Assembly: GCA_034439615.1 (NCBI GenBank)
Contig: JAWXAT010000047.1
Location: 197,984 to 241,715 of the forward strand
Reading direction: 5' to 3'
DNA length: 43,732 bases
DNA from: Oligoflexia bacterium
GTDB taxonomy: Bacteria > Bdellovibrionota > Bdellovibrionia > JABDDW01
Shown here: in pieces, positions 15,923 to 24,473 of the stretch
Numbering within the stretch: position 1 is the first letter of the stretch
Layout of the letters: every line of letters begins with the position of its first letter
The notes under the pieces: model-generated
Told to the model about the DNA's origin: nothing
Seen by the model: only the letters and a program-made list of their open reading frames with translations
The model's database searches: none
Position numbers and translations under genes: made by a program

Positions 15923-15951
15923 GAATTTGTTCCTTGCACCAAGTACTTATT

Positions 15952-17106
15952 ATGAATAATTTAACATTCATGAAGATACTAGAAAATAAATGGTTTGGGT
16001 TATTCTTGGTTTTAGCTCTCATAGTCACGAGCCCTGTATCCATGGCTCGTGTTGAATCGACTGCTAAATCTAAAAAAGCCTCAATTGTCATGCTTTACAC
16101 AGTACACGCCAGTGATGACGCCGAACAATTTGATAACCTCAACGAGGTGGCGCAATTTTCAATTGATCAATATGACCTTGAAAATAAAACCAAATCAGAT
16201 TTTAAACTATTCACCGTTGATGACAAAGATAATCCACAGCACGCTCAAAAAGTTTTAAAAAAAATCGTTGAAGATGAAAAACCTATTGCCATTGTAGGCC
16301 CTCTTTATTCAAACGTCGCTTTGGGTTTAAAAGACTTTATTAATGAATCTCAAATTCCAATGGTATCGATTTTTGCCACTCATAATGATTTAACTAAAAA
16401 TAGCGCATTTATGTTTAGAATCTGTGCATCGAATCGCCGACTTGTGAAATCCATGGCTGATTATTTAATTCCTGAAGTGCAAAAACATGGCTTAAGTGTC
16501 ACAACTTTTAAAGACGTATCTGATGACTACTCAACTGATCTTGCAGATACTTTTAGAATTAATATCTCTGGTGCAAAAATTAACACCAACGAAATATTAT
16601 TCAGAGGCTTAAGTGGTATTGAGCGACTTAAAGATATCAACGCAAAACTTTGGCGCCCCACGAAGAAAGATGTTTTGTTTTTACCCACACGAGATATCGT
16701 CGCTGGTAAAATCATTACGGCTATGGAATCAGAACCATATATGGTCGCTGCAATTGACACTGTTAATTTTTTAGGTCTGATGAAAAAAATTAAATCACAA
16801 AAAACACATATAAAATTAGTAACCACTTCACAGTGGTTACCTGGAAAATCTGAATTCAGTAAAAAAATTGAAGCCGCCTATCAAAAACGCTTTCGAAAAG
16901 CGATGAACATCACATCAGCACTTACGTTTGATGCCACATATGCTGTTGTTGCCGCCCACTACCGCGCACAATCCAAAACCGTTCCTCTGGCGGTAGCTCT
17001 ACGTGATGCCAGTAAAGTCACAGGTGTGACTGGTCTTATTCTCATAGGCCAAGACGGTGAACGTGTATTTAGTGACCAATTTTTAAAAGAAGAATTTATC
17101 GAATAA
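15952..17106 (+). CDS. Periplasmic ligand-binding protein, LivJ/amino-acid type 1 fold
   Basis: 384 residues from the ATG at 15952; ATG at 15970 and TTG at 15934 are alternatives without clear ribosome sites. A signal peptide ends near VSMARV. The mature part resembles branched-chain amino-acid binding proteins: AIVGPLYSNVALGL, IPMVSIFATHNDLT, FMFRICASNRRLVKSMADYL and a C-terminal LTFDATYAVVAAHYRA. No permease or ATPase gene is adjacent. Instead, four two-component genes follow after 207 bases, so it may serve as a sensory receptor rather than a transporter component. A hairpin at 17146-17163 could end or punctuate its transcript. The ligand is unknown. Confidence 0.72.
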   Translation: MNNLTFMKILENKWFGLFLVLALIVTSPVSMARVESTAKSKKASIVMLYTVHASDDAEQFDNLNEVAQFSIDQYDLENKTKSDFKLFTVDDKDNPQHAQKVLKKIVEDEKPIAIVGPLYSNVALGLKDFINESQIPMVSIFATHNDLTKNSAFMFRICASNRRLVKSMADYLIPEVQKHGLSVTTFKDVSDDYSTDLADTFRINISGAKINTNEILFRGLSGIERLKDINAKLWRPTKKDVLFLPTRDIVAGKIITAMESEPYMVAAIDTVNFLGLMKKIKSQKTHIKLVTTSQWLPGKSEFSKKIEAAYQKRFRKAMNITSALTFDATYAVVAAHYRAQSKTVPLAVALRDASKVTGVTGLILIGQDGERVFSDQFLKEEFIE

Positions 17107-17145
17107 TTCAATGTTTGCGGTGTGGTCACGCCTATAACCTAAAAT

Positions 17146-17163
17146 ACTAGTCTTGAGACTAGT
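17146..17163. repeat. 7-bp hairpin between the binding-protein and response-regulator genes
   Basis: ACTAGTC and GACTAGT flank TTGA, followed by TTTCGGTT. It lies 40 bases past the LivJ-like stop. It could be a weak terminator or an operator. Confidence 0.4.
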
Positions 17164-17313
17164 TTCGGTTAATAAACACACGTCTTTGGCACTGACGAAA
17201 CCCCTTAAACCCTTACAATTTCTTAGTTATATTCCGATAACAACTATGAAAACAGATGCTTGTAAACGCGCTTGCCCCAATAAGGCAAAGCCAAAGGTTA
17301 TGGAGAATTTCAA

Positions 17314-18033
17314 ATGACCAATGTGAATGTTTTGATTGTTGATGATGATCAAGACTTACTTCGAGTCGTTCAAAAAATTCTTGAAGCAAATGGATACACC
17401 GTCACCACCGCTTTGAACCCGATTGAAGGTATGGATAAATTCTTACAAGAATCATTTGATTTGGTTTTGTCAGATGCAAACATGCCGTATAAATCAGGTT
17501 TTGAACTTATCAAAACAATACGTTCACACACTCACGCACCCCATGTTGCCATTGCACTTCTCACCGGTCGTCGAGATAAAAAAGACGTCCAACATGGTCT
17601 TGATTGCGGAGCCGATGATTATATTATCAAACCCGTCGATCCTGATTTATTCATTGCTAAAGTAGAAAGTCTTTTAAGAAAACGCCCTCCTCAATTTAAG
17701 GCGGAAGTAAATTTTGCAGAAAGCCCCGTTCGCATGCCCGCACAGTGGGACATCGCCAATGAAATTGTAAGCGTATCTGAGCAGAGCATCACAATTGTTG
17801 GCCCTGTAGCCACTGCCCCTAATTCAAAAATGAAAATAGAAAGCCCACTTTTTGACATTATCGGAATCGAAACACCAACCATGCGCGTTGTTCACTGCAA
17901 CGTAAAGACTGATGCGCGGTTTCAATTTTTAACCAAAGCTACTTTTATTGGTCTCACTGATAGTGAAAGACAAAAAATACGTTTTTGGGTGAATGCTCAT
18001 ACAGGTATTCATAAGAGCGCAAAAAGCTCATGA
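17314..18033 (+). CDS. Response regulator: receiver plus C-terminal domain of uncertain (PilZ-like?) type
   Basis: 239 residues. Residues 1-125 are a complete receiver: acidic cluster Asp10-Asp11-Asp12, phospho-acceptor Asp54 in VLSDANMP, Thr84 and Lys106 in IIKPVD. The C-terminal 110 residues are predicted to be mostly beta-strand, with NEIVSVSEQSITIVGP and TDSERQKIRFW, a layout reminiscent of PilZ domains. However, the c-di-GMP motifs RxxxR and (D/N)xSxxG are not seen, so it is either a degenerate PilZ-like domain or something new. GGAGAA precedes the ATG. It begins a four-gene overlapping operon with a receiver, a kinase and an HPt protein, and is the natural output of that relay. Confidence 0.82.
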   Translation: MTNVNVLIVDDDQDLLRVVQKILEANGYTVTTALNPIEGMDKFLQESFDLVLSDANMPYKSGFELIKTIRSHTHAPHVAIALLTGRRDKKDVQHGLDCGADDYIIKPVDPDLFIAKVESLLRKRPPQFKAEVNFAESPVRMPAQWDIANEIVSVSEQSITIVGPVATAPNSKMKIESPLFDIIGIETPTMRVVHCNVKTDARFQFLTKATFIGLTDSERQKIRFWVNAHTGIHKSAKSS

Positions 18034-18428
18034 AAATTTTATTAGCCGAAGATGATCCCAGCATTCAGATCATTGCCAAACTCACTTTGCAAAAAGTGGG
18101 TGGGCATGAAGTTGTTATTGTTAATAATGGTGAAGAAGCAATCAATCGCACACAAACTGAAATATTTGATCTGATCTTACTTGATGGAATGATGCCTGTA
18201 ATGGATGGCCTTGAGGCCTGTCGACAACTTAAAAAAAATCCCCAAACAAAAAATATTCCCGTAATCTTTATGACTGCCAAAAATCAACAATCAGATATTG
18301 ATGAGGGGTTCAAAGCTGGGGCTATCGGATATCTTGTGAAACCTTTTGATGCAAAAGAGTTATGCAACGAGCTGTTAAAAATTTACAACAAATATCTCTT
18401 TGATCATAACAATGAGAATGCAGCATGA
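18030..18428 (+). CDS. Single-domain response regulator (CheY-like)
   Basis: 132 residues consisting only of a receiver: Asp8-Asp9, phospho-acceptor Asp52 in LILLDGMMPVMDG, Thr82 in IFMTAKN and Lys104 in YLVKPFD. Its ATG overlaps the previous stop (ATGA) and its own end overlaps the kinase start by 4 bases, so the genes are translationally coupled. With no output domain, it may carry phosphate between the kinase and the HPt protein or bind a partner directly. Confidence 0.92.
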   Translation: MKILLAEDDPSIQIIAKLTLQKVGGHEVVIVNNGEEAINRTQTEIFDLILLDGMMPVMDGLEACRQLKKNPQTKNIPVIFMTAKNQQSDIDEGFKAGAIGYLVKPFDAKELCNELLKIYNKYLFDHNNENAA

Positions 18429-19858
18429 AAACCCTGCAAAAACAACTCAGCAGACTTTTAATTGCACTCTTACTTGTCACCGGTCTTAATTCTGTATTTC
18501 TATGGAAAACACTTACAAATCTTTATCAAGCCTCTGAAAAATTACAAAAAAACCAAAGAGTCATAGCACTCGCCACTGATCTTGAGCGTGGTTTTTTTGA
18601 AGAAGATAAACTACGAAGCATTGAGCCTGATGAAAGAGAGAAAAAACAACTCAATAATGTTCGCAATCAAATTAAGAGTGATCTTAATGAGATTTTAAAT
18701 TTAATCGACGACAAACAAGGTGTTGCAAAAATTCGAGAGATTCAAAATTTTTGGAAAAGCTCAAAAGATCATCACGGCACAACACAACTTATGATTTTTG
18801 TTCGCTCTTTTATTGCAAACCAACAAAAGTTTTTAAAGCCCCTCGAAGAGGGCGCAAATGATGCCACAAAAGCTACAACTATATTTGCCGCTATTTATTT
18901 TATAGTTTTTGGCGTCATACTTTTAATCTTGAATAGTTTTTTACAGCACAGGCTTTTTATTCCGATGGGCAGGCTTTCAGAAAAAATGAAAGACTATCAA
19001 GCTGGCAATTATCAACTTCCACCACCCGATTCTAATGAAGATGAAGTGGGGCAACTTGAGGCGCGATTTTATGAAATGGCAGGGCGTGTAGGTCAAACAG
19101 TTACAGAACTTAAAGAAATTGATCGCGTGAAAACAGATTTTATTTCTATTGCCAGCCATGAACTCCGTACACCAATGACCTCCGTGAAAGGTTCACTGAG
19201 TTTAATCTTAAGTGGCACTGTCAGTGATGTGAACCCAGAGGTAAAAGATCTACTTACTATTGCAGAAAAAGAAACAGATCGTTTGATTCGACTTATCAAT
19301 GACATTTTAGATCTCACAAAAATGGAAAGTAAAAAACTTTCAATAGATAAAAAATGGCACATGCTCAATGAAGTTGTTGAAACCGCCGTTTCTGCAATTC
19401 AAGGGTTACTTGAAATTACAAAAGTAAAAATACAAATGACATTTCCAAATGTGCAATACAAAGCATTTATGGATCGCGATCGCATCACACAAGTCATCAC
19501 AAACTTACTTTCAAACGCTGCGAAATTTAGCCCCGCAGGTTCTATGGTCACCATTGGTTATGAACCTTATGAAAATGGCATCATGATTTACGTCAGCGAT
19601 CAGGGCCCTGGCATTGCCAATGAACATAAAGATCATGTTTTTGAAAAATTCAGAAGCACCGATGCTGGGAAATCAAAAATTATTAGAGGCACAGGGTTAG
19701 GTTTACCCATCTGTAAAGCACTCGTAGAACAACACGGTGGCCGCATAGGCCTTGAATCAGAATTTGGAAAAGGCGCAACATTTTATTTTATATTAACAGA
19801 AGCTGTGGCTACCACCCAATACACCAGCAATGACGTCACCAACGAGGAGGCCGCATGA
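18425..19858 (+). CDS. Membrane sensor histidine kinase (HAMP, non-hybrid)
   Basis: 477 residues. Transmembrane segments at about 11-30 and 152-172 enclose a 120-residue helical periplasmic domain of the four-helix-bundle type. A HAMP region follows (about 172-226), then the dimerisation and phospho-acceptor helix with His245 in SIASHELRTPM. The ATPase domain has N-box Asn360/Asn364 (NLLSNAAKF), G1 DQGPGI (392-397) and G2 GTGLGL (422-427). It has no receiver of its own, although an HPt gene follows, so the separate receiver at 18030 probably fills that gap. Overlaps of 4 bases link it to both neighbours. Confidence 0.93.
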   Translation: MKTLQKQLSRLLIALLLVTGLNSVFLWKTLTNLYQASEKLQKNQRVIALATDLERGFFEEDKLRSIEPDEREKKQLNNVRNQIKSDLNEILNLIDDKQGVAKIREIQNFWKSSKDHHGTTQLMIFVRSFIANQQKFLKPLEEGANDATKATTIFAAIYFIVFGVILLILNSFLQHRLFIPMGRLSEKMKDYQAGNYQLPPPDSNEDEVGQLEARFYEMAGRVGQTVTELKEIDRVKTDFISIASHELRTPMTSVKGSLSLILSGTVSDVNPEVKDLLTIAEKETDRLIRLINDILDLTKMESKKLSIDKKWHMLNEVVETAVSAIQGLLEITKVKIQMTFPNVQYKAFMDRDRITQVITNLLSNAAKFSPAGSMVTIGYEPYENGIMIYVSDQGPGIANEHKDHVFEKFRSTDAGKSKIIRGTGLGLPICKALVEQHGGRIGLESEFGKGATFYFILTEAVATTQYTSNDVTNEEAA

Positions 19859-20154
19859 AGGCATTACCACCAGACATTTTAGCAGAACTTCAAGTTGAGT
19901 ATATAAAAGGCTTTCCCCAAAAAATTACAGACATTGATGAAGCTCTTATGAATAAACAATGGCCAACATTGATAGAATTACTGCACAAATTAGTAGGCTC
20001 GGGAGCAACCTATCAAATGCCCGAAATCACCGATCATGCTCGCGAAGCAGAAACTTACCTAGAAAAAAATCCATCGCCTGATCTAAATAAAATCACAGCA
20101 CTTGTGAAATCGTTAACGGCGATTTTGAAAAATCATATTCTCGAAGCTGCATAA
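19855..20154 (+). CDS. Histidine phosphotransfer (HPt) protein
   Basis: 99 residues with the HPt core ELLHKLVGSGATYQMPEI, where His44 is the expected phospho-acceptor (family pattern HxLKGSAATFG). The remaining sequence is helical and acidic, as in a four-helix HPt bundle. It overlaps the kinase stop by 4 bases and ends the four-gene operon. It would shuttle phosphate between receivers. A terminator stem shared with the opposing cspA gene follows. Confidence 0.82.
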   Translation: MKALPPDILAELQVEYIKGFPQKITDIDEALMNKQWPTLIELLHKLVGSGATYQMPEITDHAREAETYLEKNPSPDLNKITALVKSLTAILKNHILEAA

Positions 20155-20160
20155 TTATAC

Positions 20161-20198
20161 TAAAAAATAAAAGGGCCGAGTTTTTCAACTCGACCCTT
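20161..20198 (-). terminator. Terminator between convergent HPt and cold-shock genes
   Basis: AAGGGCCGAGTT pairs with AACTCGACCCTT (one mismatch) around a TTTC loop. On the minus strand it is followed by TTTTATTTTTTAG, so it is a good terminator for the cold-shock gene; the plus-strand side lacks a T-run. Confidence 0.8.
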
Positions 20199-20222
20199 GG
20201 CAAATTTCAACTCTAAATAAGA

Positions 20223-20420
20223 TTAGTTCGTGATGCGAACTTGAGCTGCCTGAGGACCTTTACGGCCATCAACAACTTCAAATTCCACTTGATCACCTTC
20301 TTGAAGCTGAACACCAGCAAGATCATTCGCGTGAACGAATACATCTTTGCCGCCATTTTCAGGAACGATGAAACCAAAACCTTTTGAAGCATTGAAAAAT
20401 TTGATTGTACCTTTTTGCAT
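20223..20420 (-). CDS. Cold-shock domain protein (CspA family)
   Basis: 65 residues, a single cold-shock domain. The RNA-binding motifs are KGFGFIV (RNP1) and DVFVHAND (RNP2), with the family end GPQAAQVRI. Such proteins melt RNA secondary structure, either constitutively or on cold shock. AAGGG lies 8 bases before the ATG. The leader between it and tgt is about 95 bases and AT-rich, so it probably has its own promoter. The strong terminator described above ends the transcript. Confidence 0.95.
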   Translation of the reverse strand: MQKGTIKFFNASKGFGFIVPENGGKDVFVHANDLAGVQLQEGDQVEFEVVDGRKGPQAAQVRITN

Positions 20421-20516
20421 TTGTTTAACCCTTTATAAAAAATTAAAAACATTAACAGCAAAAACGCTGCCGAGAAAATAAGTAATCTACTTGGTTAATC
20501 ATTACGAGAAAAATCG

Positions 20517-21716
20517 TTATTGATTTATAAATTGTCCACGGGTTTTTTTCTTGACATGAATTATTACTGACGGTTCGCGAGAAAATTCTACGTCGAGAAC
20601 CTCTTCACTTCCGTGCCAACTTGCAAGGCATGATCGGTAATACTCAATAAACCGGTTTTCAGCAATTGACACACGAATATTTTTCATCAACTTCTGATAA
20701 AAATAAATATTATGTAAGGCAAGTGCACGCCACCCCAATGTCTCACGACATTTTGTGAGATGATGTAGGTATCCACGACTATAAGTTTTGCAAGTGCTAC
20801 ATTCACACTGAGAATCAACAACTTCATCTGACAAACGATACTGGGCTTGAGATAACTTTACTTCTCCATGAGAAGTATAAACATTCCCTTGTTGAGCCAT
20901 CTTCGTAGGAATAATACAGTCAAACATATCAACGCCACGCTTAACTGCCTCTAATAAATCAATCGGTGTTCCCACACCCATAAGATAGCGCGGTTTATTT
21001 TTAGGCAAAAGTTCTGCGACAAGCTCGGTGAAATCTTCTCGCTGAGCTTTAGTTTCTCCCACGGCGAGCCCACCAATAGCTAAGCCATCAAAATCATGTT
21101 GAGTTAAAAAATCAGTACTTTGACGTCGAAGATCTTCAAACACACCACCTTGTACGATTCCAAAAAGAGCCTGATGTGAATTCACATTTGCAGCCAAACT
21201 TCTCAAAGCCCATCGATGAGTGAGCTCCATAGCTTTTTTTGTTTCAGCATGTTCAGCAGTAGATGTGATGCATTGATCAAGAACCATCATGATGTCTGAA
21301 CCAATAGCGTTTTGCATAGCGATACTGCTTTCAGGTGTAAGCTTGTACTCATTACCTTCAACGTAACTTTGAAACACAGCACCTTCTTCAGTAATTTTTC
21401 GAGAACGTGGAAGTGAAAATATTTGAAAACCACCTGAGTCAGTAAGCACTGGTTTATTCCAACTCATAAATTTATGAATACCACCAAATTTTTGAAACAC
21501 CTCAATGCCGGGTCTTAAAAGTAGATGGTAGGTGTTGCCTAAAATGATTTCGCTGCCAGTAGATTCAATTTCAGGAGTATCTAAGGTCTTCACAGTAGCA
21601 AGTGTACCCACTGGCATAAATGCAGGGGTATTCACATCACCATGAAGTGTTGAAAACCGACCTAGTCGCGCCTTTGAATGGGTGTCTGTTTTAAAGAGTT
21701 CAAACTTAAACTTCAT
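20517..21716 (-). CDS. tgt: Queuine tRNA-ribosyltransferase
   Basis: 399 residues. Tgt exchanges guanine 34 for the queuosine precursor preQ1 in tRNAs with GUN anticodons. The sequence shows TPAFMPVGT, Asp93 in LTDSGGFQIFSL as general acid/base, the nucleophile Asp267 in MFDCIIPTKMAQQG, and zinc ligands Cys305, Cys307, Cys310 and His336 (QCECSTC, then ALHN). YLHHLTKCRETLGWR fits the family C-terminus. It is slightly longer than usual at the end. It is divergent from the FMN-reductase gene and separated from the cold-shock gene by 96 bases. Confidence 0.96.
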   Translation of the reverse strand: MKFKFELFKTDTHSKARLGRFSTLHGDVNTPAFMPVGTLATVKTLDTPEIESTGSEIILGNTYHLLLRPGIEVFQKFGGIHKFMSWNKPVLTDSGGFQIFSLPRSRKITEEGAVFQSYVEGNEYKLTPESSIAMQNAIGSDIMMVLDQCITSTAEHAETKKAMELTHRWALRSLAANVNSHQALFGIVQGGVFEDLRRQSTDFLTQHDFDGLAIGGLAVGETKAQREDFTELVAELLPKNKPRYLMGVGTPIDLLEAVKRGVDMFDCIIPTKMAQQGNVYTSHGEVKLSQAQYRLSDEVVDSQCECSTCKTYSRGYLHHLTKCRETLGWRALALHNIYFYQKLMKNIRVSIAENRFIEYYRSCLASWHGSEEVLDVEFSREPSVIIHVKKKTRGQFINQ

Positions 21717-21851
21717 TGCTCATAACCTTTAACAACGTGTCTCTACCGTACTGTAATTCGTAGCAACCTAACCTGTTTGACGCAAAATGACAACCGCCTA
21801 TGAACATAGCTCTAGACTCTGCGAGAAAAACCAAGGATAACGCTAATCTGT

Positions 21852-22418
21852 ATGGCAAAAATACAAACCAAAATCTTAGCCTTTTGTGGAAGTTTTCGCT
21901 CTGGTTCACTGAACAAGAAACTTTTACTCATTGCTTGCGATGAACTTAAAACCCAAGAATGTGAAATAAATTATCTTGAGCTAAAGTCTTTGGAATTACC
22001 CGTATACAATGGGGATGACGAAGACGCCCTAGGTCTCCCGGCAGGGGCTCAGAAATTAATTAAAGCCCTTGAAGAGGCCAGCGCTATTTTAATCGCGACG
22101 CCTGAGTACAACGGTTCTATTCCCGGTGGCCTTAAAAACGCCATTGATTGGGCTTCGCGAGCTAATAAAAATCCCTTTAAGGGGAAGACTATTGCGCTCA
22201 TTGGTACATCTTCTGGTTGGTGGGGGGCTACGAGATCTATTACACACCTGAGAGCCAGTCTTACGCATTTACAGGCTGTTGTAATCCCGGCTCAATTGGC
22301 TCTACCTAACGGACAAGAAAATATAAAAGATTCCAAGCTTACGCAGGACGTGCATGCAAAACAATTAAAAGCTGTTTGCACTGAGCTAGTCCATTTTTCT
22401 GAAGCTTTTAAGGCTTAA
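21852..22418 (+). CDS. NAD(P)H-dependent FMN reductase
   Basis: 188 residues with the flavodoxin-like NADPH-dependent FMN reductase pattern: CGSFRSGSLNKKLL at the start (phosphate loop GSxRxxS), ATPEYNGSIPGGLKNAIDW in the middle and IALIGTSSGWWGATRSI near residue 120. Family members reduce flavins, azo dyes, chromate or quinones; the natural substrate here is unknown. AAGGA lies about 13 bases upstream of the ATG. It is divergent from tgt and is followed by a separate gene with its own possible promoter. Confidence 0.88.
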   Translation: MAKIQTKILAFCGSFRSGSLNKKLLLIACDELKTQECEINYLELKSLELPVYNGDDEDALGLPAGAQKLIKALEEASAILIATPEYNGSIPGGLKNAIDWASRANKNPFKGKTIALIGTSSGWWGATRSITHLRASLTHLQAVVIPAQLALPNGQENIKDSKLTQDVHAKQLKAVCTELVHFSEAFKA

Positions 22419-22438
22419 AAATCAAGGCCATCTTGAAT

Positions 22439-22466
22439 TTGCCTCTCAGATTAGGCACAATATAAA
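22439..22466 (+). promoter_or_regulatory. Possible sigma-70 promoter
   Basis: TTGCCT and TATAAA are separated by 16 bases, about 50 bases ahead of the GTG start at 22516. A moderate match. Confidence 0.35.
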
Positions 22467-22515
22467 AGATCAATCAGCTTCACTTATGGAGCCGATTAAA
22501 CAAGAGGTTTACGTC

Positions 22516-23004
22516 GTGAGTAACTCGCTGAAAGACGCACTGATAAAAGCAGGTGTTGTTTCAAAAGAAAAATTAGATCGAGAAAAAGAGTCAGATCGTC
22601 GCGAGAAGATTCAAAGCAAAGGTCCATTGCAACACGGAATTCATGCTCATCATATTCGTACAGATTGTGATCATTGCAAAAAGAATTCCCCTGATATTGA
22701 ATTTTACGAACACACCAATCGCAGCATTTTAGCTAAATGGCTTTGTATTCCGTGCGCAGATAAAGCGTGTATCAAAGATGATTGTCGTCAATCAGCCCAG
22801 AGCAGTTATTCAAAATCAGGGATTTTTCGCCGTGAATATGGTGCCACTAAAAAAATGGCCCCCACATCACCAGGCGTAGTTCCGCCCAAAGCTCCAGCGA
22901 CACCACCCAAGTCAGCGCAAGCTGCTGACGCAAAACCTGTCAGCAAACCCCAAACGCCTAGGCCAAAAATTCAGCCCAAAGCTTGGGTTAAAAAGCAGGG
23001 TTAA
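22516..23004 (+). CDS. DUF2058-like N-terminus joined to a cysteine-rich, possibly zinc-binding region
   Basis: 162 residues from the GTG at 22516, chosen because AAGAGG lies 8 bases upstream and the protein then begins SNSLKDALIKAGVVSKEK, like the start of YaiL/DUF2058 proteins; an ATG at 22486 has no ribosome site. Residues 45-105 contain cysteine pairs (DCDHC, then LCIPC, then C and C in KACIKDDC) and a few histidines, suggesting a small zinc-binding domain. The last 45 residues are rich in Pro, Lys, Ala and Gln and likely disordered and basic, compatible with RNA or DNA binding. Its role is not known. Confidence 0.65.
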   Translation: MSNSLKDALIKAGVVSKEKLDREKESDRREKIQSKGPLQHGIHAHHIRTDCDHCKKNSPDIEFYEHTNRSILAKWLCIPCADKACIKDDCRQSAQSSYSKSGIFRREYGATKKMAPTSPGVVPPKAPATPPKSAQAADAKPVSKPQTPRPKIQPKAWVKKQG

Positions 23005-23026
23005 ATTTAATAGCCCAATCATTTCA

Positions 23027-23055
23027 TTGACCTATCGCGTTAATTCAACTATAAG
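23027..23055 (+). promoter_or_regulatory. Sigma-70 promoter of the small secreted-protein gene
   Basis: TTGACC and TATAAG are separated by 17 bases. Transcription would start near 23062, about 45 bases before the GTG start at 23107. Confidence 0.6.
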
Positions 23056-23106
23056 TAGCCCACAATATTGGCAAATGTCTGCCATTAGTAATTGAGGAGT
23101 AATCCG

Positions 23107-23556
23107 GTGAAACTTTTAATTATCGCTTTGAGCACGGTATTTCTGAGCACTGCAAATGCAGCAAAACTTGAGTGTCAATTAGAAGCTGGACAACTTGTTC
23201 CAAACCAACCCAAACAACTTATGACCGATGTTGTTTGGAGTGAAAAAATTCCACTTGAAAAATCAACTTACGAAAGAGCCGAAGTTAAACTCTCAGCAAA
23301 TGACACTATTTATATCACCATTAGCATTGAAGAAACTTCTGGTGGTCGCATCATCGAAGCAGCCATCAGTCGATTTGATACCGTTGGACAACGCAAATGG
23401 CATAACTGGGGTGTGGGAAATTCATCTTACAGAGGTATGATGCCCACTGTGCTTCCCGCTAATTTTTCATTAACCGCACCACTTACCGGTACAGTTGATA
23501 ACAACAAAGAAATTACTGGTTTTGATGGATTACTTCTGGAATGTGACCTTCGCTAA
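23107..23556 (+). CDS. Small secreted protein, function unknown
   Basis: 149 residues from the GTG at 23107, which has GAGGAG 7 bases upstream; the TTG at 23092 overlaps that site. A clean signal peptide (MKLLIIALSTVFLSTANA) is followed by a mature protein of about 130 residues with two cysteines, one near each end (LECQLE and LLECDLR), which could be joined. The sequence alternates in a beta-strand manner. A sigma-70-type promoter lies upstream. No family is recognised. It converges with the beta-propeller gene with one base between the stops. Confidence 0.7.
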   Translation: MKLLIIALSTVFLSTANAAKLECQLEAGQLVPNQPKQLMTDVVWSEKIPLEKSTYERAEVKLSANDTIYITISIEETSGGRIIEAAISRFDTVGQRKWHNWGVGNSSYRGMMPTVLPANFSLTAPLTGTVDNNKEITGFDGLLLECDLR

Positions 23557-23557
23557 A

Positions 23558-24451
23558 TTATTTATTAATCGGCTTAGTTAAATCATAAGCTGTGATTAAA
23601 TTTTCTGCCATGCGTGGAACAATCAACATTTTTTGTTTTGCGATATAGCCAATATCAGCCGAGCCTTTCATACCTGATAGCATGACACTCACATTTCCCG
23701 ATGGTGTGATTGAAAAAACTTTTCCAGCCATCCAGTCTGAGACTAAATAATTACCCAATTCATCTATTTCAAGACCATCAAGATTACCCGCAGGTTTTTT
23801 AGTAATAAGAGTTTTCTTTTTTGTTTTTAAATTAAGTTTATAGAGATTTCCTGGGATTTTTGTTTTCCAATTTGCATCGGGTATCCCCCACGCCGCAACA
23901 ATGAGATCATCTCCATTAATAAGTAACCCATTTGGCGCTTCGAGATGATTGCCTTGAGCAAATACAGAAACTGTGCCATCAGGATTTATCTGATATATTT
24001 TTGAGCCAAATGTGTCAGATACATAAATAGTTCCGTCATTTGTAATTGCGATATCATTTAGAAATTTAGAATCACCAATATTGATTTTTTTAAGTATTTT
24101 CCCAGTGGCAATATCGATAACAAGAACATCGTGGATATCTGAAACATACAAAGTGCTTTTGTGTGAACGCATGCCTTTTGGAGCATTAAGGCCTTCAATC
24201 CATTTCGTACTTGTCATTTTTCCTGATTCAGAAATTTTTTGAATCCAGCCTTGTCCATCAGCTTTATCTGGCTGACCAACTACGTTTGAAATGAAAATCG
24301 TTTTTGTTTCGACATCATGATAAACACTCTCAGGCTCGCTACATTGATCACATAATTCCCAACTTACATAATAAGATGACTTTTTTTCTTTCACCGCAGC
24401 GAAACAAAAAGTTGAGAGCATGAGTAGTGTAATAGATAAAATAATCTTCAC
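23558..24451 (-). CDS. Secreted beta-propeller protein, SMP-30/gluconolactonase/NHL-like
   Basis: 297 residues from the GTG at 24451, which has AGGAG 5 bases upstream and gives a clean signal peptide (MKIILSITLLMLSTFCFA). Repeated strands such as LNAPKGMRSHKSTLYVSD, FLNDIAITNDGTIYVSDTFG, LEAPNGLLINGDDLIVAAWG and NLDGLEIDELGNYLVSDW mark a six-bladed propeller like SMP-30 or strictosidine synthase-like proteins. The Asn and Asp at the turn ends could bind a metal. Such proteins are lactonases or simply binding scaffolds; the substrate is not evident. It is the last gene of a minus-strand run with MFS, greB and the YciO-like gene. Confidence 0.75.
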   Translation of the reverse strand: MKIILSITLLMLSTFCFAAVKEKKSSYYVSWELCDQCSEPESVYHDVETKTIFISNVVGQPDKADGQGWIQKISESGKMTSTKWIEGLNAPKGMRSHKSTLYVSDIHDVLVIDIATGKILKKINIGDSKFLNDIAITNDGTIYVSDTFGSKIYQINPDGTVSVFAQGNHLEAPNGLLINGDDLIVAAWGIPDANWKTKIPGNLYKLNLKTKKKTLITKKPAGNLDGLEIDELGNYLVSDWMAGKVFSITPSGNVSVMLSGMKGSADIGYIAKQKMLIVPRMAENLITAYDLTKPINK

Positions 24452-24473
24452 GAGTTCTCCTATTTTTTTTAAT

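Noticed and set aside
17209-17221. 13-bp sequence ACCCTTACAATTT also found at 33575-33587
   Set aside because: By chance several 13-bp matches are expected within 43.7 kb, and the two contexts differ.
17233-17240. TCCGATAA resembling a sigma-28 -10 element before the response regulator
   Set aside because: No TAAA-type -35 at the required spacing.
21706-21909. 67-codon minus-strand ORF overlapping the tgt start and the FMN-reductase start
   Set aside because: Overlaps two well-supported genes and has no family features.
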